Below are positions 56,030 through 64,000 of a stretch of 64,000 nt of DNA, piece by piece. Position 1 is the first letter of the stretch. Every line of letters begins with the position of its first letter. The stretch is from the NCBI RefSeq assembly GCF_029542085.1, contig NZ_CP107036.1, positions 1,612,001-1,676,000 on the forward strand. The letters are read 5' to 3'. The notes beneath the pieces were generated by a model. That model saw only the letters and a program-made list of their open reading frames with translations. It was not told the origin of the DNA and did no database searches. A program made the position numbers and the translations under genes. This DNA is from Sphingobacterium sp. ML3W (GTDB taxonomy: Bacteria > Bacteroidota > Bacteroidia > Sphingobacteriales > Sphingobacteriaceae).

Positions 56030-56893
56030 CTAACCGTTTACGATTTCTCCACCATTAGGGTGCAAAACTTGACCGCTCATAAAATGTGAATCTTTGCTAG
56101 CTAGAAATAGAAAGCTTGGTGCTATTTCATTTGGCATTCCTGCCCTTCTCATTGGAGAGTCACTTCCGAATTCGGAGTTCTTTTTGGGGTCAAATGAAGA
56201 TGCTATTAATGGAGTCCATATCGGACCTGGGGCAACAGCGTTTACCCTAATTCCTTTAGCTATAAGATTTGCTGACAAACTTCGAGTGAAAGAAATTATT
56301 GCCCCTTTTGTTGCAGAATAATCTATCAACTTTGGACTGCCTCGATAAGCAGTCACCGAGGATGTGTTAATTATACTTGCCCCCTTCTTAAGATAGGGTA
56401 TGGCATACTTCGTAATCCAGAAATAGGAAAAGAAATTATTCTGAAAAGTCTTTAATAGCTGTTCGGTCGTAATTTTTTCAATGGATTCTGTTTCCCAATG
56501 AAGGCCAGCATTATTAACGATAATATCAACTTTCTTATGAGTTTTTATCGTAATTTTAATTACTTTTTTACAGTGATTTTCTTTTCCCAAATCACCTTTA
56601 ATCAGTGTGCATTTTCTAGAGAAGGATTCAACATCTTTTTGAGTTTGTTTTGCATCTTTTGTTTCACTAAGATAGGCTACAACGATATCAGCTCCCTCCT
56701 TCGCAAATAACAAAGCTACAGCTTTCCCTATGCCGCTATCTCCTCCGGTAATTAACGCTACCTTATTTTTTAATTTTCCTTCTTTAGGATACTTTAATGG
56801 AGAAGTATCAGGAACTGGTGTCATATTTATTTCTAATCCCGGTCGCTTTTGCTTTTGCAAAGGTCGATTTTTTTTAATTGCTACTTTTTTCAT
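56030..56893 (-). CDS. SDR-family oxidoreductase, YghA-like
   Basis: This 287-residue SDR has the cofactor motif ALITGGDSGIGKAVALLFAK and VDIIVNNAGLHWETESIEK, with the catalytic pair in YSATKGAIISF (YxxxK) and the C-terminal MSGQVLHPNGGEI. The hydrophilic N-terminal extension (KNRPLQKQKRPGLEINMTP) marks the YghA/general-stress branch. I chose the ATG at 56891-56893 because the upstream extension has no family match. It lies downstream of the catalase gene on the same strand, beyond a hairpin. Confidence 0.92.
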   Translation of the reverse strand: MKKVAIKKNRPLQKQKRPGLEINMTPVPDTSPLKYPKEGKLKNKVALITGGDSGIGKAVALLFAKEGADIVVAYLSETKDAKQTQKDVESFSRKCTLIKGDLGKENHCKKVIKITIKTHKKVDIIVNNAGLHWETESIEKITTEQLLKTFQNNFFSYFWITKYAIPYLKKGASIINTSSVTAYRGSPKLIDYSATKGAIISFTRSLSANLIAKGIRVNAVAPGPIWTPLIASSFDPKKNSEFGSDSPMRRAGMPNEIAPSFLFLASKDSHFMSGQVLHPNGGEIVNG

Positions 56894-56945
56894 ACTAATT
56901 CTTTCAAATAACGACAAACAACATGCGAATTCCATAATGTATTAG

Positions 56946-56981
56946 AAACAAATAGTCCTTCTTCCGAAGGGCTATTTGTTT
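56946..56981. terminator. Hairpin after the catalase gene
   Basis: AAACAAATAGTCCTTC pairs with GAAGGGCTATTTGTTT with one wobble and a 4-base loop. It starts just beyond the catalase stop codon and should end its transcript before the YghA-like SDR gene. Confidence 0.75.
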
Positions 56982-56986
56982 TTACT

Positions 56987-59101
56987 TTAGGAAGGTACTT
57001 TTCTTGATTTTTCTCTCTCCCATACACGATGGCCTCTCATAATCGCTATAAAATCCGTTGTTAGATTATCCTTGCTTTCGAAAATAACACCTTTGTCTTT
57101 TTTAATAAATGATCTTTCAGCTAACTCTTCAGCACCTTGTGCAAATGCCAAGATCTTACAGTGTCGGTAACCTTCATTGATAAAATGGAGGTAATCGGCA
57201 TTTTGTGCAAGAGTTTTTACCGATTCACCTGCTGGTGTGAAGAATGCATCGTAACAAACTGACGCTTCAGTAAGATATGAATGCTGGATATCTTCTTCTG
57301 TTCCTTCCTTGAACCGGATCTTTCCTACATGAGATGCAATCAGCACGGCTTGCGCCCCTTCCCTCTCAAGTGCTGTTTTCATTTTATCTATAGAGGATTT
57401 ACTAGCTCCATTATCAACAAGGAAAGCAACCTTTCTGGTCTTGATTGTACCCTCTCCTTCTCTTACCTTCATGCTCAAAGCAGCAGACTTTTCAACTTCT
57501 GGTTTGACGGGTTTTAGAGGATATTTGGGATGGTTTTGCCGTGCAAATTTGAGGGTTAATGGATCAAGTTCTTCTGGCGGGGTCAGCCCGAGATTTCTAC
57601 CAACATTTTCTGCTAATTTTTGGTCTATCTGATTCAAAATAGCCAGTTCTCGCTTTCGTATATTGACATCGTTCACTTTCGAAAGCTCAAAACTCAGGGC
57701 ATTGACCATGTGGTCCTGTTCTTCTGGACTCTGTGAATTAAAAAATAGTTTTGCTTGTGTAAAGTGATCGGCAAAGGAATCTGAGCGAGCCCTAACTTTT
57801 GAACCATCAATAGGTTGCTTGTGGGATTCAAATCCTACCCCATCATTAAGCATTGCGTGATAAGGGCACCCCACAGCCTTACTGTTAGGGAAATAACTCA
57901 CAGCACCTTTAGGGATTTCAGCCCGGGCAAAACCATCTTTTTGGTTATTATGTTTACCAGTCACTGGACGATTGATAGGAAGTTCATGGAAATTTGGCCC
58001 ACCTAATCGATAATTTTGGGTATCCATGTATGAAAATATCCGTCCTTGTAAAAGCGGATCATCCGAAACATCTATACCTGGCACCAACCTGCCCGGGTCG
58101 AAAGCGGCTTGTTCGGTCTCTGCAAAAAAATTCTCTGGGTTGCGATTTAGTGTCATCGTTCCTATAATCTGAACTGGCACAAGCTCCTCAGGAATAATCT
58201 TGGTCGCATCAAGAATGTCAAACGAGTATTTCAATTCATCTGTTTCAGGAATCAATTGAACTCCGAGATCCCATTGCGGAAAATCTCCTTTGTCAATAGC
58301 TTCATAGAGATCCCTTCGATGAAAATCGGCATCAAATCCTGAAATCTTTTGGGCTTCGTTCCATGCGACTGAATGTACACCTAATCTTGGTTTCCAATGA
58401 AATTTAACGAATGTGCCTTTTCCTTGGGCATTCACAAATTTAAATGTATGTACGCCAAAACCTTCCATCATCCTTAAACTTCTGGGTATCGCACGATCTG
58501 ACATAGTCCACATAATCATGTGCGCAGATTCGGGCATCAGCGAGATAAAATCCCAAAAGGTGTCATGTGCGGATGCTGCCTGTGGCATTTCGCTGTTCGG
58601 TTCTGGCTTTACAGCGTGGACGAGATCTGGAAAGTTCATCGCATCCTGAATAAAAAAAACTGGAATATTATTCCCCACGAGATCGTAATTACCTTCTTCG
58701 GTATAGAATTTAACAGAGAAACCTCGTACATCTCTAGCAAGGTCGGTAGAACCTTTGAAACCCGCTACAGTCGAAAATCTTGTAAAAAGAGGTGTTACTG
58801 TTCCTTTTTTTAAAAATGCGGCGGTTGTATATTGGGATAGGTCAGCAGTGGCTTCGAAAATACCATGGGCTCCTGATCCACGCGCATGAACGACACGTTC
58901 TGGTATACGTTCGCGGTCAAAATGCATCAGCTTGTCAAAATAAATATGATCCTGCTGCAATGATGGTCCCCTCTCCCCGGCCTTTAAGGTATTGTTGTTG
59001 TCAGAAATAGGCACACCATCGTTAGTGGTCATAATCTGTTGAGAATTATCCACTAAACGCTGATCAATCTCAGCCGTTTTTAGATTCTTTTCTTTTTTCA
59101 T
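56987..59101 (-). CDS. katE: Large-subunit catalase (HPII type)
   Basis: This 704-residue clade 2 heme catalase has the essential histidine in [12 protein letters not shown] (His72), the asparagine in [13 protein letters not shown] (about Asn144/145) and the proximal heme tyrosine in [15 protein letters not shown] (Tyr358, with Arg354 in RxxxY). The extra C-terminal flavodoxin-like domain after about residue 550 ([20 protein letters not shown]) is the mark of HPII, and the length fits. It converts H2O2 to water and O2. I use the ATG at 59099-59101, since the longer frame starts with TTG. Confidence 0.96.
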   Translation of the reverse strand: MKKEKNLKTAEIDQRLVDNSQQIMTTNDGVPISDNNNTLKAGERGPSLQQDHIYFDKLMHFDRERIPERVVHARGSGAHGIFEATADLSQYTTAAFLKKGTVTPLFTRFSTVAGFKGSTDLARDVRGFSVKFYTEEGNYDLVGNNIPVFFIQDAMNFPDLVHAVKPEPNSEMPQAASAHDTFWDFISLMPESAHMIMWTMSDRAIPRSLRMMEGFGVHTFKFVNAQGKGTFVKFHWKPRLGVHSVAWNEAQKISGFDADFHRRDLYEAIDKGDFPQWDLGVQLIPETDELKYSFDILDATKIIPEELVPVQIIGTMTLNRNPENFFAETEQAAFDPGRLVPGIDVSDDPLLQGRIFSYMDTQNYRLGGPNFHELPINRPVTGKHNNQKDGFARAEIPKGAVSYFPNSKAVGCPYHAMLNDGVGFESHKQPIDGSKVRARSDSFADHFTQAKLFFNSQSPEEQDHMVNALSFELSKVNDVNIRKRELAILNQIDQKLAENVGRNLGLTPPEELDPLTLKFARQNHPKYPLKPVKPEVEKSAALSMKVREGEGTIKTRKVAFLVDNGASKSSIDKMKTALEREGAQAVLIASHVGKIRFKEGTEEDIQHSYLTEASVCYDAFFTPAGESVKTLAQNADYLHFINEGYRHCKILAFAQGAEELAERSFIKKDKGVIFESKDNLTTDFIAIMRGHRVWEREKSRKVPS

Positions 59102-59107
59102 ATCCAA

Positions 59108-59444
59108 TTCTGTTCTTGTTTATACTAGTATGGGAAAAAATATATTATCAATTCGTACAAAAAATATATAAGAAATAATGCTTCTATATGAGTGTAAGAA
59201 TGAAATAACAACAATATATCTTACAGCAAATCAAAATGCGATAAATCAAATATTTGACTAATTGTACGTGGTGAAAAAATATTTGTGCAGCAATTGCATA
59301 TTTAAAACAAATGCTATGTTAGAAACGTTTGAATTTTGCGAAAAAAGGCATAATTATGAATGGATCCTAGTTTCTTTTTTATACAAATTTCTTTTAAAAT
59401 TTTAACCTTTCATTTTCATATATTTGTCTCGAAATTAGAGCACA
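59108..59444. other. Promoter region between catalase and response regulator
   Basis: This 337-base stretch between divergent starts has no open frame. It must hold promoters for the catalase and the response regulator; I see no clear operator or hairpin. Confidence 0.5.
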
Positions 59445-59801
59445 ATGAAAAAGAAAATTGTACTTATTCAGGATGACAAAGACATTCTGAATGTAATGGA
59501 TGAAATTTTGGAAGACGAGGGTTTCGATACTGTTGCGTCATTGACAACTGAGCCAATTGACAGGATTGACGATATTGATCCTGACCTTGTTATAGTTGAT
59601 GACAATATCAAGGGAAATAAAAAAGGATCGAAAGTGATTGAAGAATTAAAAAATGATCCTGAAACCGAAGAATTATCTGCTGTATTAACCTCCACATCCA
59701 ATGATCTTCCTAGAACTGCTAAGGAATGTAAAGCTGATGACTTTATTGAAAAGCCTTTTGATATTGATCATATGATCGAGGTTGTAAAAAAGAATGCCTA
59801 A
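59445..59801 (+). CDS. Single-domain response regulator
   Basis: This 118-residue CheY-like receiver has KIVLIQDDKDILNVM, the phosphorylated aspartate in PDLVIVDDNIKGN, and the lysine in DDFIEKPFDIDHM. The N-terminal acidic pocket shows QDD, one residue different from the common VDDD pattern. It has no output domain and no adjacent kinase. It is divergent from the catalase gene. Confidence 0.85.
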   Translation: MKKKIVLIQDDKDILNVMDEILEDEGFDTVASLTTEPIDRIDDIDPDLVIVDDNIKGNKKGSKVIEELKNDPETEELSAVLTSTSNDLPRTAKECKADDFIEKPFDIDHMIEVVKKNA

Positions 59802-59920
59802 AATTATGCTCACTTTTACATTTTATAGAAAAGTAGATTTTATTAAATTATAAACTTCACTTTTTTCACTTTTAGTTGTAGCATTATAAAAAATTCGATA
59901 TTTGGAATTATCAATGAAAT

Positions 59921-62476
59921 CTACAAATATGATTGATTTTCAAATTTGGATAGTGCTTTTAAAAGGTCTATGCCTTTTGCTAATACAGGTTTGAACAAGT
60001 CTCCTTTGTCTTTTAAACGTTCGGCCATATTGAAGATATTGAAATCAGTTGGGCGAAGACCTTTTTTAACTTCAGCCCATTCTAAAGGAGCAGAAACAGG
60101 TGCACCGGGTTTTGGGCGTATACTGTACACACTCGCCAAGGTCTGCGCTCTTCTATTCTGTAGATAATCCAGATAGATTTTCTTTTTGTCCCTTTTTTGA
60201 AGGCTTCTTTCTAATGTGGTAAGCTCAGGAAGTTTCTCCTGAACCAATTGCATGAGTATATGTCCAAAACCCTTCACCTGGTCATAGGTATATTTCCCTC
60301 CCATAGGTATATAGACATGAATACCGGAGCTTCCTGAAGTTTTTGGATATCCTACAATACCTATTCTATCCAACACTTCTTTCACAACTAGAGCCACTTC
60401 TATGACGTCCTCAAATGTATTTTTTTCGGAGGGGTCAAGATCGAGTACTAGATAATCGGGAAATTCAGCTTTTTGTACACGGCTGGTCCACACATTAAGC
60501 TCAATACACCCTAAATTGTTGAGGTATGCCAATGTTTCTTTATCATTACAAATAATATAATCGAGGTATTTATCATTAGTTTCAGAATATACTTTCTCTA
60601 ATGTCACCCAATTAGGTGTATGTTCATCCGCATCTTTCTGATAAAAACTTAATCCTCCAATGCCATTCGGAAAACGATTGAGTGACTGGGGACGGTTTCT
60701 AAGATGGGGCAGAATAAACTTAGAAATACGCTGATAATAATCAACAATATCTCCCTTGCTAACTCTATCTTCGGGAAAATATAGCTTTTTCTGATTGGTA
60801 AGGAGCACCTGCTGCTTGCCAATCTTCTTCACTTGATCTTTTTCAGGGGCTTTTCTCGGTATTTTAGATTCCATTTTAGTTTTTTTATCAGGTACGTCTG
60901 TCGTAAATTTAACCTCTAGTGGATCAATGTCTTCTCTTAATCTTAAAAAAACAGGATGCCGGTAAATATGATCCTTTGTAAGCTCGGTAAACTTGATCTC
61001 GGCGACCATCTCAGGTCTAAGCCAGGTTGCTCTGGAATTAGTCTTGGGTGTTACTTTAAATGCCGATTCTTTCACCCTCAGTTGTTGCATTTTCTGGTAT
61101 AACTCTCGGAGGAGTTTATCCGTAAATCCAGTTCCGCTATGTCCACAAAAAACCAGCTCATCCTCCAAATACTTTCCTAAAATAAGTGATCCAAATTGCT
61201 TTCTAGCCCCCTTAGGTTCCGTAAATCCGCAGATCACCGCTTCGTCGCTTTTATGAATTTTTATTTTCAGCCACTCCGAACTTCTGGTATTCTCTTTATA
61301 TGTACTGTCCAGTTTTTTAGCAATAATACCCTCCAACCCCATATCTTCAGCAGCTTGAAAAAAATCTTTCCCCTTTTCAAGGATATGGTCGTGATACTGG
61401 ATAATTTCGTTTTCTGCTAAGGCTTCTTTTAATAATTCTTTCCGTTGCAAATAAGAAAGATTTTCAGTCGAATGCCCGTTCAACGATAACAGATCGAAAA
61501 CCTGATATATTAGCACCAAATCTATGTTTTGTTCCCCAATCCGCTGCAACCATTGGAAATTGGGCTTTCCTTTATCATCATAGGCAACGATTTCACCATC
61601 GAGTACCATCTCATGTTTTTGAATTTTGAGTGAATCAGCAATTTTTTTAAAGGATATTGAAAAATCTAGTCCGTTTCTGGAATATAACTGAATAACTTCA
61701 TTTCGCAGATCCGCTATAGCCCTGTATCCATCCCATTTTATTTCAAAAGCCCAGTCTTTGTCATCGAAAGGTATATCGCTTGTTTTACATAACATGGGTC
61801 TGATGAAACCGGGTAATTTCTTTTCCTGGGAAAGTGACTGCGCATAATTTTTATAATGCTTCAGACTTTCGGCAGTTTCATTTTTTTTTTTGCTGGTCTT
61901 CTTCTGAAGATAAGCTGTGACTTTAGAATTTTTTGAAATATGCTCTTCGGCATCATAATCTTCGGAAACAGAATACTTGTCTTTATGCTTAATGAGCAGC
62001 CATGCATTCTCTTCTGCGGTGTTTTTTATTTTTACCAGCGCGAACTCACCTTTCAGCTTCTTACCATGTAAAATAACTTTTAAAGATTGTTTATGCAATT
62101 CAGCACGCATGATCAGATCGTCAGTTTTTCCAGTTATTTTTTCTAATGGTTCATAAGTTCCTTCATCCCAAATTTCAACTTCTCCGGCACCGTAATTTCC
62201 TTGGGGAATACTTCCTTCAAATCTTCTATATTCATAGGGATGATCTTCCACCATCATTGCCAATCTCTTGTCTGATGGATTAAGGGAAGGACCTTTTGGA
62301 ACGGCCCAGCTTTTAAGAACTCCTTCCATTTCCAACCGGAAATCGTAATGCAGACGTGTTGCGGCATGACGTTGAACCACAAATTTTAATTTTGTGGTAC
62401 TTTCGTTCTGTTTGCCTTCCGGTTCGGAAGTTGTCTTAAAATCTCTCTTTTTATGATATTCTTCTAATGGCATCAT
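59921..62476 (-). CDS. ligD: ATP-dependent DNA ligase D (LigD) for non-homologous end joining
   Basis: This 851-residue multidomain protein has an N-terminal 3'-phosphoesterase (about 30-190; RHAATRLHYDFRLEMEGVLK, IPQGNYGAGEVEIWDEGTYE). The central ATP-dependent ligase (about 225-540) has its nucleophilic lysine in FEIKWDGYRA (Lys247) and the motifs DGEIVAYDDKG, GLEGIIAKKLD and SEWLKIKIHK. The C-terminal primase-polymerase (about 555-850) carries LVLDLDPSEKNTFEDVIEV and PKTSGSSGIHVYIPMGG. It repairs broken DNA ends with Ku, whose gene lies 45 bases upstream on the same strand. The order of domains is the usual one in Bacteroidota. The start is one of two tandem ATGs. Confidence 0.97.
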   Translation of the reverse strand: MMPLEEYHKKRDFKTTSEPEGKQNESTTKLKFVVQRHAATRLHYDFRLEMEGVLKSWAVPKGPSLNPSDKRLAMMVEDHPYEYRRFEGSIPQGNYGAGEVEIWDEGTYEPLEKITGKTDDLIMRAELHKQSLKVILHGKKLKGEFALVKIKNTAEENAWLLIKHKDKYSVSEDYDAEEHISKNSKVTAYLQKKTSKKKNETAESLKHYKNYAQSLSQEKKLPGFIRPMLCKTSDIPFDDKDWAFEIKWDGYRAIADLRNEVIQLYSRNGLDFSISFKKIADSLKIQKHEMVLDGEIVAYDDKGKPNFQWLQRIGEQNIDLVLIYQVFDLLSLNGHSTENLSYLQRKELLKEALAENEIIQYHDHILEKGKDFFQAAEDMGLEGIIAKKLDSTYKENTRSSEWLKIKIHKSDEAVICGFTEPKGARKQFGSLILGKYLEDELVFCGHSGTGFTDKLLRELYQKMQQLRVKESAFKVTPKTNSRATWLRPEMVAEIKFTELTKDHIYRHPVFLRLREDIDPLEVKFTTDVPDKKTKMESKIPRKAPEKDQVKKIGKQQVLLTNQKKLYFPEDRVSKGDIVDYYQRISKFILPHLRNRPQSLNRFPNGIGGLSFYQKDADEHTPNWVTLEKVYSETNDKYLDYIICNDKETLAYLNNLGCIELNVWTSRVQKAEFPDYLVLDLDPSEKNTFEDVIEVALVVKEVLDRIGIVGYPKTSGSSGIHVYIPMGGKYTYDQVKGFGHILMQLVQEKLPELTTLERSLQKRDKKKIYLDYLQNRRAQTLASVYSIRPKPGAPVSAPLEWAEVKKGLRPTDFNIFNMAERLKDKGDLFKPVLAKGIDLLKALSKFENQSYL

Positions 62477-62521
62477 GAATAAATTAGAGTTTCTACAAGG
62501 ATTAATGATCAGTCTTTTAAT

Positions 62522-63301
62522 CTACCCTACTTTTCTTTTTCCAGACTCGAGACTTGCTTTCAGCATTGCCATAAGATCCGTCGCTTTTCCTGCGGGTTCT
62601 TTGGTTTCCTTAGGTTTTACGTTTTTACCCTTTGCTTTCTGTTTTATAATTTTCAGCAGATCCTCATTGTAGGTGTCTCTGTACTTTGAAGGATCAAAAG
62701 TCTCGGCTAATGATTTAATTAAGGTTTCTGCCATTTTCAGTTCTTCGGGTTTTGGCGCTTTTCCTGATGGAATTTTCAACTCACTATAATTTCTCATTTC
62801 TTCAGGATACCGCATTCTGTTCACCATCAGAACTTTATTTTCGTAAGGGCGAATCATACACAGGATCTCCCTTTCTCTTAGAATGAATGAACCTATTCCT
62901 GCCATTTTGGTTTTCTGTAGTGCTTCCAGTAATAGTCTATAGGCCGCTTCGCCATTTTTTTGAGGCTCCAGAAAATAAGGTGTTTCGAAAAGTGCAGGGT
63001 CCACTTCATCTTCCTTTACAAACTGAATAATACTTAAGATTTTAGATTTTTCAGGGCTTACAGCCTCAAAATCGGCATCCTCCAGTACAATATATTTGTC
63101 TTCTATTTTGTAGCCTTTTACTATATTTTCCCAGGCTACTTCTTTATTGGTATTTTCATTTACCCTTTTGTATTTGATATTGCTGAAATCTTTTTTGTCC
63201 AGCATATCCAAATCCAAAGTACTCGATTCACTAGCCGAGTATAGTTTGATCGGTATATTCACCAACCCAAAACCTATTGCTCCATTCCAGATTGCCCTCA
63301 T
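62522..63301 (-). CDS. ku: Ku homodimer protein for non-homologous end joining
   Basis: This 259-residue protein belongs to the Ku family. Signatures are MRAIWNGAIGFGLVNIPIKL at the N-terminus, VAWENIVKGYKIEDKYIVLE, and PYFLEPQKNGEAAYRLLLEA. A basic C-terminal tail (KAKGKNVKPKETKEPAGKAT) is typical. Ku binds double-strand ends as a dimer and recruits LigD, which is encoded 45 bases downstream, so both belong to one operon. A chromosome with this pair can rejoin breaks without a template, for instance in stationary phase or after oxidative damage. Confidence 0.97.
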   Translation of the reverse strand: MRAIWNGAIGFGLVNIPIKLYSASESSTLDLDMLDKKDFSNIKYKRVNENTNKEVAWENIVKGYKIEDKYIVLEDADFEAVSPEKSKILSIIQFVKEDEVDPALFETPYFLEPQKNGEAAYRLLLEALQKTKMAGIGSFILREREILCMIRPYENKVLMVNRMRYPEEMRNYSELKIPSGKAPKPEELKMAETLIKSLAETFDPSKYRDTYNEDLLKIIKQKAKGKNVKPKETKEPAGKATDLMAMLKASLESGKRKVG

Positions 63302-63581
63302 ATGTTTTGTTTTTTTAAGCTACAGTACCAATCCCTCGCTAAATTGGTTTAAACATCTTCTGATTTCATCAGCCCTTCTTGTCTGTAAATTAACGCCCTA
63401 CTCCTTTTACCATTTGGTAACTATATAGAGAACAAGTCCTTACAGGGAAAAGTTTTATAGAGATAGATTTTTATATACATATCTTGCATTGTTAATTGCA
63501 TAAAAAAGGGGAATAAATATTGTTATGTAACTGAACGTCGATAAGTAACAGGATCTGCATCTCTGCGTAAATAAATTGTAA

Positions 63582-63684
63582 TTAATCTAATAAAGACTTC
63601 ATATCAATTTTGAATCTTTCTTCATCAATATCTTCTACAGACTTGCACAATTTATTTAAATTTGATAGGGACTCCACTCTAGTT
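63582..63684 (-). pseudogene. C-terminal fragment of an unidentified gene
   Basis: The minus strand encodes SLSNLNKLCKSVEDIDEERF and KIDMKSLLD before a TAA at 63582-63584. No start exists in this frame before a junction at about 63690, where a different plus-strand scrap begins. I recognise no family. Confidence 0.35.
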
Positions 63685-63895
63685 ACGAACCAACAAGTCC
63701 GACTTTGAATATGGTGGCAGTTTTTACAACTCAAAGGAAGACTTTTCAGTTTTTTTTGACTTTCTCACAGCATTAACCGATCAACTGGATAAATATTATC
63801 ATGCTAACGAACCAGCGAACAGCTATTTAAAAATTCTCGATGAAAATGGTTTTTGGGAAAAATCGCGTAAATTAGAATTGATCAGGAAAAATTAA
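63683..63895 (+). pseudogene. C-terminal fragment of an unidentified gene
   Basis: Between a TAG at 63680-63682 and a TAA at 63893-63895 the plus strand encodes SDFEYGGSFYNSKEDFSVFF, then DQLDKYYHANEPANSYLKIL and ENGFWEKSRKLELIRK. The composition is protein-like, but there is no start codon. The fragment lies against the transposase piece that follows, and is probably the tail of a gene lost to recombination. The family is not recognised. Confidence 0.4.
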
Positions 63896-63920
63896 ATATA
63901 TACACTATTTTTCCATAGAA

Positions 63921-64000
63921 ATGGGCTATGAAAACCTGCTGTCTTTCGAGGAAAAATGGAGTAAGAAATATCCACTTGCCGCCAAATCCTGGTTGGATAA
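63921..64000 (+). mobile_element. IS256-type transposase fragment at the window edge
   Basis: From ATG 63921 the plus strand encodes MGYENLLSFEEKWSKKYPLA and then AKSWLD at the edge. This is the C-terminal third of the same Mutator-type transposase seen at 40863-41390 (EEKWGKKYPLAAKSW). The full element cannot be judged because the sequence stops here. Confidence 0.7.

Noticed and set aside
59445..59801. Receiver protein as regulator of the catalase
   Set aside because: It has no DNA-binding domain; divergent position alone does not show control.
1..64000. CRISPR array, phage region or restriction-modification system
   Set aside because: I saw no regularly spaced direct repeats, no phage structural genes and no methyltransferase or nuclease genes.
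1..64000. tRNA or rRNA genes
   Set aside because: I saw no cloverleaf-forming or conserved rRNA sequence by eye; a tRNAscan-type search would be needed to exclude a single tRNA fully.

Overview
The window looks like an accessory stretch of a Bacteroidota chromosome, most likely Sphingobacteriaceae and perhaps Sphingobacterium. The evidence is a SusC/SusD pair behind an ECF sigma factor and FecR anti-sigma factor, several lipoproteins with short lipoboxes, WG-repeat and MORN-type repeat proteins, AT-rich DNA and the near absence of strong Shine-Dalgarno sites. The genus is an inference from gene content, not a sequence match. I saw no rRNA, tRNA or CRISPR array.

Layout. 1-1685: a cut-off SDR oxidoreductase, a divergent HxlR regulator and a metallo-beta-lactamase-fold hydrolase. 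1696-2395: debris, including a broken partial copy of the WG-repeat gene that is intact at 19086-20558. 2475-9515 (minus strand): sigma factor, FecR, SusC, SusD. 9608-21444: regulator/enzyme pairs (HxlR with an esterase, HxlR with a RibD/DHFR-like reductase, SDR with AraC), small secreted proteins and many gene fragments. 21549-26439: alpha/beta hydrolase, two AraC regulators, DoxX and a secreted protein. 26946-27870: a frameshifted RND efflux pump and a leucine-rich-repeat remnant. 27971-35337: a redox block (SDR with AraC, quinone-reductase-like MDR, SDR, old yellow enzyme, TetR, FAD monooxygenase). 35937-39664: signalling and stress genes (response regulator, YciE-like protein, GAF histidine kinase, Crp/Fnr protein). 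40018-43938: an ABM gene truncated by an IS256-type remnant, a YD-like and a MORN-like protein, and an internally deleted L,D-transpeptidase. 44164-49152: enolase-superfamily enzyme, small ORF plus glycosyltransferase, small membrane protein, lipoprotein, azoreductase. 49278-53636: outer-membrane receptor divergent from a LytS/LytTR two-component pair. 53975-63301: SDR with AraC, YghA-like SDR, large catalase, response regulator, LigD and Ku. 63582-64000: fragments ending in a second IS256-type transposase piece.

Two themes stand out. First, NAD(P)H- or flavin-dependent enzymes are repeatedly placed beside their own one-component regulator (HxlR, AraC or TetR). This fits a bank of inducible responses to electrophiles, quinones and xenobiotics. 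The best-supported circuit is TetR/old yellow enzyme: the same palindrome, TATACTTTTTAGTATA, lies upstream of both genes, and at the TetR promoter it sits inside a perfect 26-bp inverted repeat. Second, the window is full of decayed genes (WG repeat, FISUMP, LRR twice, HTH, RND, ABM, L,D-transpeptidase, transposases), which marks it as a recombination-prone part of the genome. The right end holds a stress and DNA-repair group (catalase, LigD, Ku).

I did not find a clear-cut new defence or mobile system. The items I would follow up first are the TetR operator array, the IS-end repeats and the 39-codon ORF fused by spacing to the glycosyltransferase gene.
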